Source of the DNA: Petasospora fabianii
Taxonomy: Eukaryota > Ascomycota > Saccharomycetes > Phaffomycetales > Wickerhamomycetaceae
DNA length: 64,000 bases
Direction of reading: 5' to 3'
Assembly (NCBI GenBank): GCA_022641835.1
Contig: CP048715.1
Coordinates: forward strand, 2,852,001 to 2,916,000
The position numbers and the translations under genes are program-made. This document shows, in pieces, positions 59,355 to 64,000 of the stretch. The notes below the pieces were generated by a model. That model saw nothing but the letters and a program-made list of their open reading frames with translations, was not told the DNA's origin and made no database searches. Each line of letters starts with the position of its first letter. Positions within the stretch are counted from its first letter, which is position 1.

Positions 59355-60488
59355 ATGTCCAAGCAGAACGAACAGCTCCCAGATATCCTCTCTGATGCGG
59401 TCCTTAAGGCCTCCGCTCCGGTTCCAGAAGACTTTGTCGAGGTTAAGGGTATCGACTACTCTAAGAAGGAAAGTGTCGACATGAAGGCCACGGATCTCAT
59501 CAAGAGCATGAGAACCATGGGTTTCCAGGCCTCTGCTGTTGCTGAAGGTTGTGAGATCTTTGATGAGATGAGATCATGGAGAGGTGTTCATATTGATGAA
59601 CTTGAGGAGCACAAGAGAACTGGTCAGTTTGATGACCATGGATTCCAAAAGGCCACTATCTTCATGGGTTATACTTCTAACTTGATTTCCTCCGGTCTCC
59701 GTGATACACTTCGCTACATGGTCCAGCACAAGCAAGTCAGTGCTATTGTTGCTACTGCCGGTGGTATTGAAGAGGATCTTATCAAATGCCTCGCTCCAAC
59801 TTACCTCGGTGAGTTCTCTCTTAAGGGTTCCAAACTCCGTGATGAAGGTATGAACCGTATCGGTAACCTTCTTGTTCCAAACGACAACTACTGTAAGTTT
59901 GAGGAATGGATTGTTCCAATCCTTGATACCCTTCTTGAGGAGCAAACTGAAGCTGCTAAGAAGCTTGGTGCTGATGCCTTCGATGCCGACTCACCAGCTG
60001 TCTTGACCCCATCTAAGCTCATCGATAGACTCGGTAAGGAGATCAACGACGAATCTTCTGTGCTTTATTGGGCTCATAAGAACAAGATCCCAATCTTCTG
60101 TCCAGCCATTACTGATGGTTCGATTGGTGATATGCTTTTCTTCCACACTTTTAAGTCCTCCCCACAACAGTTGAGACTTGATATCGTTGCTGACATTCGT
60201 AAGATCAACTCTATGTCCATGGCTGCCTTCCGTGCTGGTATGATCATCCTCGGTGGTGGTTTGGTTAAGCATCATATCTGTAACGCTTGTCTCATGAGAA
60301 ATGGTGCCGACTACGCCGTCTTCATTAACACTGGTCAAGAATTTGACGGTTCTGACGCTGGTGCTAGACCTGATGAGGCTGTTTCTTGGGGTAAGATCAA
60401 AGCTGAAGCTCGTTCTCAGAAGATCTATGCTGATGCAACTGTCGTTTTCCCATTGATGGTAGCTGCCACTTTTGCTAGCGGAAAGTAA
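59355..60488 (+). CDS. DYS1: Deoxyhypusine synthase
   Basis: This enzyme transfers the aminobutyl group of spermidine to a lysine of eIF5A, the first step in hypusine formation. It is cytosolic, NAD-dependent and essential in yeast. The 377-residue protein matches the family length. Visible marks are [20 protein letters not shown], the NAD-binding [48 protein letters not shown], and the active-site segment [20 protein letters not shown], whose final Lys forms the enzyme intermediate. Codon use suggests moderately high expression. The ATG at 59355 is the only good start. Confidence 0.97.
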   Translation: MSKQNEQLPDILSDAVLKASAPVPEDFVEVKGIDYSKKESVDMKATDLIKSMRTMGFQASAVAEGCEIFDEMRSWRGVHIDELEEHKRTGQFDDHGFQKATIFMGYTSNLISSGLRDTLRYMVQHKQVSAIVATAGGIEEDLIKCLAPTYLGEFSLKGSKLRDEGMNRIGNLLVPNDNYCKFEEWIVPILDTLLEEQTEAAKKLGADAFDADSPAVLTPSKLIDRLGKEINDESSVLYWAHKNKIPIFCPAITDGSIGDMLFFHTFKSSPQQLRLDIVADIRKINSMSMAAFRAGMIILGGGLVKHHICNACLMRNGADYAVFINTGQEFDGSDAGARPDEAVSWGKIKAEARSQKIYADATVVFPLMVAATFASGK

Positions 60489-60668
60489 AAAAAAAAAATG
60501 ATACGAAACGATAACGATAAAGTCATGTACATACGATCTTATGAAATTTGGTGACGTATAGGGAATGAAAACTTGTAGAAAGACAATAGATGAGATTCAA
60601 ATAAATATAATAAATAATAAATATGGGGGTGATTAACTAGACACAGCATGGTTGGAGAAACCCCCCAA

Positions 60669-61097
60669 TCACGCAGTGGTTCTCTCTGCAACCTTGGGCT
60701 CCCATGCCTTGAACTTAGGCTTTGCAGTGTTGTATGGAACATAAGCTCCTGCAGTACCGGTCATATTAACAGCATGGACTTTTGGAAGTGGATATGCCCT
60801 TTCGGTCTTTTCCTCCCCCGCAACTTGGTTCGGACGAATATCGGTACCATAACCTAGCCAATAGTGCCAACCTGGTTCAATATGGGAAATATCAACCTTT
60901 CCATCCTTGTACTCAACCCATCTGGTTCTCAAGTGGATATCAACTGGGTCATCAGATTCGTAAAACTCGTTTCCAAAGTCGTCTTTGCCAACGAGAATAC
61001 CAGCTCTGGCATCACCGATTTCATTCATCTGTTTGGCATAGCGCTTCCAACCAGCCTTCATCACGTTTCTGATGGTACGCTGAAGCGAGACAGACAT
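60669..61097 (-). CDS. Complex I accessory subunit, NDUFA12/N7BM type
   Basis: An accessory subunit of mitochondrial NADH:ubiquinone oxidoreductase on the matrix side near the Q-module. The 142-residue protein shows the family marks GDARAGILVGKDDFGNEFYE, LRTRWVEY and the HIEPGWHYWLGYGTD segment. No long presequence is present, as is usual for this subunit. The ortholog is N7BM in Yarrowia and NDUFA12 in mammals. Its presence implies a working complex I, which Saccharomycetaceae lack. The assembly factor NDUFAF2 is a paralogue, but the length and well-kept C-terminus favour the structural subunit. Its 3' end lies close to DYS1. Confidence 0.93.
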   Translation of the reverse strand: MSVSLQRTIRNVMKAGWKRYAKQMNEIGDARAGILVGKDDFGNEFYESDDPVDIHLRTRWVEYKDGKVDISHIEPGWHYWLGYGTDIRPNQVAGEEKTERAYPLPKVHAVNMTGTAGAYVPYNTAKPKFKAWEPKVAERTTA

Positions 61098-61414
61098 CTT
61101 GGATGAACAATGGGTAGGTCTATGGCGTGATGTTTATATGATGTCTTGTTAACAAAAGAGTAGTAGTTGGTTTTGCGAGCTCCACTTTTCTGATAGCCCC
61201 CGCATCGTCCCATCATTTTTCGCGCAACATCGTGAGTTGGGCAAGTTCAATATCGAGAATGATTACTTAAGAACGGGGTAAAGCTCACCTATTTTCTCAG
61301 TAAATGAAGTTGAATGTGAGTATTGAATATATGATGGTGTATTAGATTTTGATTTAATGTATAATTAGCCCAAGAATTGCCCTCGAGATAAAAAGTCAAT
61401 GCAAAAAAAATAAA

Positions 61415-61501
61415 TCTCTCGGGGGCGATTCGAACGCCCGATATCCAGATGACTTGTTAACATTACAGTCTGGCGCCTTAAACCAACTTGGCCACCGAGA
61501 G
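61415..61501 (-). tRNA. tRNA-Tyr(GTA) with intron
   Basis: Acceptor CTCTCGG pairs with CCGAGAG, and the discriminator is A. The anticodon stem CCAGA/TCTGG encloses CTGTAAA with anticodon GTA. A 12-nt intron (61451-61462, TGTTAACAAGTC in sense) sits one base after the anticodon, the canonical place. T arm GGCGTTCGAATCGCC. A poly-T (AAAAAAAA on the plus strand near 61403-61410) follows as Pol III terminator. The 5' C is typical of yeast tyrosine tRNA, which pairs C1 with G72. Confidence 0.96.
61451..61462 (-). other. tRNA-Tyr intron (12 nt)
   Basis: Lies between positions 37 and 38 of the mature tRNA and is removed by the tRNA splicing endonuclease. The mature tRNA is 75 nt before CCA addition. 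Confidence 0.85.
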
Positions 61502-61967
61502 GATTACGGGACTTTGATTATTCAGTCAGTACCTGGTTCTGTTTCCCGATTCTCACATGATCTATCACATGACCATGAGATATTGTTTGTTATCTTATCT
61601 TCTTAACCCCTTTTGAACCAGAAAGAGCACTCTAATGTCCACCAACTCATCACTTAACTTGACTGAATCAGTCTGGAAGCTGTTTGATGCCCGATATTCC
61701 CCCCTTGCGATGCCATTTGTAAGTTATGGTAACTTCGGAGATTTCCCGATACGGACGCATACCTCTCTGGGAATGAACGCCGAGTGCTCTGTATCTTTCG
61801 ACGCGTTACATCAACGGCTTTTAGCTGTGACTCCTTAGCTTTACCGTGTCACATTAAATTTCTCAGTATAAATTACGCTTGTCTTCCCTCTTTCAGACAT
61901 GCAGGCGCCGCTAGGTGCCCATTATAGCGCCTAACTTTCACCCCGCGTATCTTATCAGACCTCCGAG

Positions 61968-63830
61968 ATGAGCATCAACAATACCAGATCAAGGAGCTCA
62001 TCGATCAGTGACCTCTCCACAGACCACCATTCCGAAGACCTAATTGAGCCTCAGCAGATCCTACAAGATAAAGTATGCGATGAGGAAAATCAGATCCATC
62101 GGAAGGAGACACAAGGCTCAACTATGAGTAAAAAATTAGCAGCTGCCCATGAGAAGACGCTAAAACCTAATGAGATCCGTATCGTACTCTGTGCAATGGC
62201 AATGTGCTCCATGCTGTCTTTCATTGATTCTAACTGTCTAGCTACTGTGCTACCCTACATCGCCGAGGATCTGAATGCAGAGCTCACAATCAGTTGGGCA
62301 AACACTTCCCAGCTAATAGCAATGACCTGTTTCCAACTAGTGTGTGGAAGATTCGCTGATATATTTGGAAGAAAGCATATGATTCTAGGATGCATTATCG
62401 GTCTCGCAGTGTTCGACTTAGCATGCGGCCTAGCACAGACAGATATCCAATTCTTCATGTTCAGAGCCTTCTGTGGTCTCTTCGATGGTTGTATTGCCTC
62501 TCTTGGTATGGTGGTGATGAGTGACATTGTTCCACTCAAAGAGCGTGGTAAATACCAAGGTTACTTGGTCTCATTTGTTGGAGTCGGTCTCGGTGCTGGT
62601 CCGTTCTTGGTATCTGCTTTTGTACAACATAGCACTTGGAGAAACTTCTATTTCATGCTTTTTGGACTTGTGCTATCAAGTACCGTTTTCATTTGGTACT
62701 ACGTCCCAAACACCAAATCTCCAATGAGTGTCACTCAAAAGATAAAAAGTATTGACTATTTCGGATTTATCCTTGGCTGCTCTGGCCTTGTCTTGCTTCT
62801 TGTCCCAACCAACGGTGGTGGTCTCCAATTTGCTTGGAATTCACCCAAAGTCATTGCCATGTTTGTAGTAGGTGGTGTGTTGATGGTTTCCTTTGTATTT
62901 GTTGAAGTTAAGGTCGCCAAGCTTCCAGTGGTTCCAATGAGACTTTTCAGATCCCCTGTGGTGACACTTGTTCTTATCCAGAGCATGCTATTTGGTATGG
63001 CATTCTTCCCACTTTACTTTTACTACACCTATTACTTTGAGATTGTTAGGGGCCTCACACCACTCATCACTTCTTGCTTCTACTTGGCTGTTGTCGTCCC
63101 ACAGATCTCCAGTTCCGCCATCTCTGGCTACATTGTTAGCTACACCAACAGATACAACCCAATGATCTGGTTAGGCTTCACACTGTGGACACTTGCACTT
63201 GGTCTTGTCGCTGGTATCTTTGATATGAACACTAGTTTTGTTGCTATTGTTTTCATCATGATCATCAACGGTACTGGGCAGGGTATGTCCTTCCAGAACA
63301 CCATGATTGCCGGACTTGCTCACGCTAGAAAGGAGGATCGCTCAGTTTTCATTTCTACACGACAGGTGTTCAGATACTTGGGTGGATCGATCGGTTTGGC
63401 TATCAGTGCCCTCATCTTCTCCACTAGTTTCATCTACAAGCTTAACAACGACAGCTTCATCAACAAGGCCGAAAATTTCGAGCTCAATGAAGTTCTTCGA
63501 CACCACGTCTACTCCAAAGTGGATCTCAATACCCTCAATGCCACTGCTGAGCAGATTGAGTACGTCAAACACCTCTACCTCCGCTGTTGTAAGAATGTTT
63601 TTATCCTTTGGGCTCCTTTAATTGGTACTTGTCTCTTGATGTCGTTCCTGATTAAAGATAAAGGATTGGATTTCAAGAAAGGCGACTCCCCTCATAATGA
63701 AAAGAAGGAAGACATTACTACCGTTAGTACTCAAGGATCTAAAAGTAAGACTCACAAGTATGATGAAATGACCAAGACGCTGCATCATTCAACGTCAAGT
63801 GAGGATCTTGATCAAATAAGTAAACATTAG
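61968..63830 (+). CDS. MFS transporter, DHA2 (14-helix) family
   Basis: A 620-residue MFS protein with about 14 membrane helices, of the fungal DHA2 group (Atr1/Azr1/Sge1/Vba-type drug and amino-acid transporters). A Ser-rich 70-residue cytosolic N-terminus precedes helix 1. Helix 1 ends with the motif D1 region FIDSNCLATVLPYIAEDL. Motif A is seen as GRFADIFGRKHMIL. Motif C-like GVGLGAGPFLVSAFV is in helix 5. The last third has SFQNTMIAGLAHARKEDRSV and RQVFRYLGGSIGLAIS, both common to the group. Plasma membrane or vacuole cannot be decided. The substrate is unknown. The ATG at 61968 is the first in frame. Confidence 0.88.
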   Translation: MSINNTRSRSSSISDLSTDHHSEDLIEPQQILQDKVCDEENQIHRKETQGSTMSKKLAAAHEKTLKPNEIRIVLCAMAMCSMLSFIDSNCLATVLPYIAEDLNAELTISWANTSQLIAMTCFQLVCGRFADIFGRKHMILGCIIGLAVFDLACGLAQTDIQFFMFRAFCGLFDGCIASLGMVVMSDIVPLKERGKYQGYLVSFVGVGLGAGPFLVSAFVQHSTWRNFYFMLFGLVLSSTVFIWYYVPNTKSPMSVTQKIKSIDYFGFILGCSGLVLLLVPTNGGGLQFAWNSPKVIAMFVVGGVLMVSFVFVEVKVAKLPVVPMRLFRSPVVTLVLIQSMLFGMAFFPLYFYYTYYFEIVRGLTPLITSCFYLAVVVPQISSSAISGYIVSYTNRYNPMIWLGFTLWTLALGLVAGIFDMNTSFVAIVFIMIINGTGQGMSFQNTMIAGLAHARKEDRSVFISTRQVFRYLGGSIGLAISALIFSTSFIYKLNNDSFINKAENFELNEVLRHHVYSKVDLNTLNATAEQIEYVKHLYLRCCKNVFILWAPLIGTCLLMSFLIKDKGLDFKKGDSPHNEKKEDITTVSTQGSKSKTHKYDEMTKTLHHSTSSEDLDQISKH

Positions 63831-63882
63831 TTGAATTCTATAGACAATAATTAATTCACAGTCACATCATTTCGAAGCGTGG

Positions 63883-64000
63883 TCATCCAGCACGAACCAC
63901 ATTGTTCTGTGACTGGAAAGCCGAAATGTCGGTGATCTCAACAGACAACTTAGTCTTCTCCTGATTTACCGGTACAGAGGATGAATCTCTGTGCTTCATA
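63883..64000 (-). CDS. Possible C-terminus of a gene running off the window
   Basis: A minus-strand frame is open from the window edge to a TGA at 63883-63885 (39 codons). It ends in SVEITDISAFQSQNNVVRAG. The composition is protein-like and the place, just past a convergent 3' end, is sensible. Too short to identify. Confidence 0.35.
   Translation of the reverse strand, partial: MKHRDSSSVPVNQEKTKLSVEITDISAFQSQNNVVRAG

Larger units (their letters stand above)
61098..61967. other. Intergenic with tRNA-Tyr, upstream of the DHA2 transporter
   Basis: Apart from the tRNA it holds TCACATG-type sites at 61553-61559 and 61564-61571. A short open frame of 67 codons from 61635 shows no domain. Confidence 0.45.

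Noticed and set aside
61635-61838. 67-codon frame upstream of the DHA2 transporter
   Set aside because: Short, no domain and no regulatory context; treated as chance.

Overview
The window is nuclear DNA of a budding yeast (Saccharomycotina). Genes are compact and almost all intronless. Two conserved genes carry short spliceosomal introns of 54 and 60 nt with an ACTAAC branch site. The proteins are clear yeast orthologues: Tps1, Tfc1, Ice2, Dot6/Tod6, Hsp90, Sas3, Pex13, Pin4, Sbh1, Kgd1, Utp25, Ydj1, Ape1 and Dys1. A complex I subunit of the NDUFA12/N7BM family argues against Saccharomycetaceae, which have lost complex I. A CTG codon at an invariant Hsp90 leucine argues that CUG is read as Leu, so against the CUG-Ser and CUG-Ala lineages. 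I cannot name the species.

Layout. 0-9 kb: a possible small spliced gene, TPS1, divergent TFC1, a bacterial-type arylsulfatase and a maltase-type alpha-glucosidase. 9-24 kb: ICE2, the PAC-binding repressor DOT6/TOD6, a mitochondrial LEA-like repeat protein divergent from HSP90, the acetyltransferase SAS3 and a coiled-coil protein with a G1/S-type promoter. 24-37 kb: tRNA-Ala, PEX13, an SP-RING protein, an amino-acid permease, a YOR1-like ABC transporter split by a frameshift, and a DHA1 drug transporter. 37-49 kb: a 1.7 kb gene desert, PIN4, SBH1, KGD1, a GC-rich block that looks like a structured RNA gene, and UTP25. 49-64 kb: mitochondrial prolyl-tRNA synthetase, an unrecognised P/Q-rich protein, YDJ1, tRNA-Ser, a broken unrecognised reading frame, APE1/LAP4, DYS1, the complex I subunit, an intron-containing tRNA-Tyr, a DHA2 transporter and the edge of one more gene.

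Links between genes. TPS1, HSP90, YDJ1 and the LEA-like protein are stress functions; the last shares a divergent intergenic region with HSP90 that holds a heat-shock element and two STREs. DOT6/TOD6 binds PAC elements. The window has PAC elements upstream of DOT6 itself and a PAC/RRPE pair upstream of UTP25, so a regulator, its likely autoregulation and a likely target lie together. Three membrane transporters of drug-efflux families (ABC, DHA1, DHA2) are present, two of them adjacent.

Most promising for follow-up: the structured GC-rich block at about 46.15-46.6 kb, the frameshifted ABC transporter, the orphan intron near the left edge, the PAC elements of DOT6, and the SP-RING protein with a long insertion inside its zinc site. 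I saw no LTR element, DNA transposon, CRISPR array or rRNA. All identifications come from reading motifs by eye; no database search was run.
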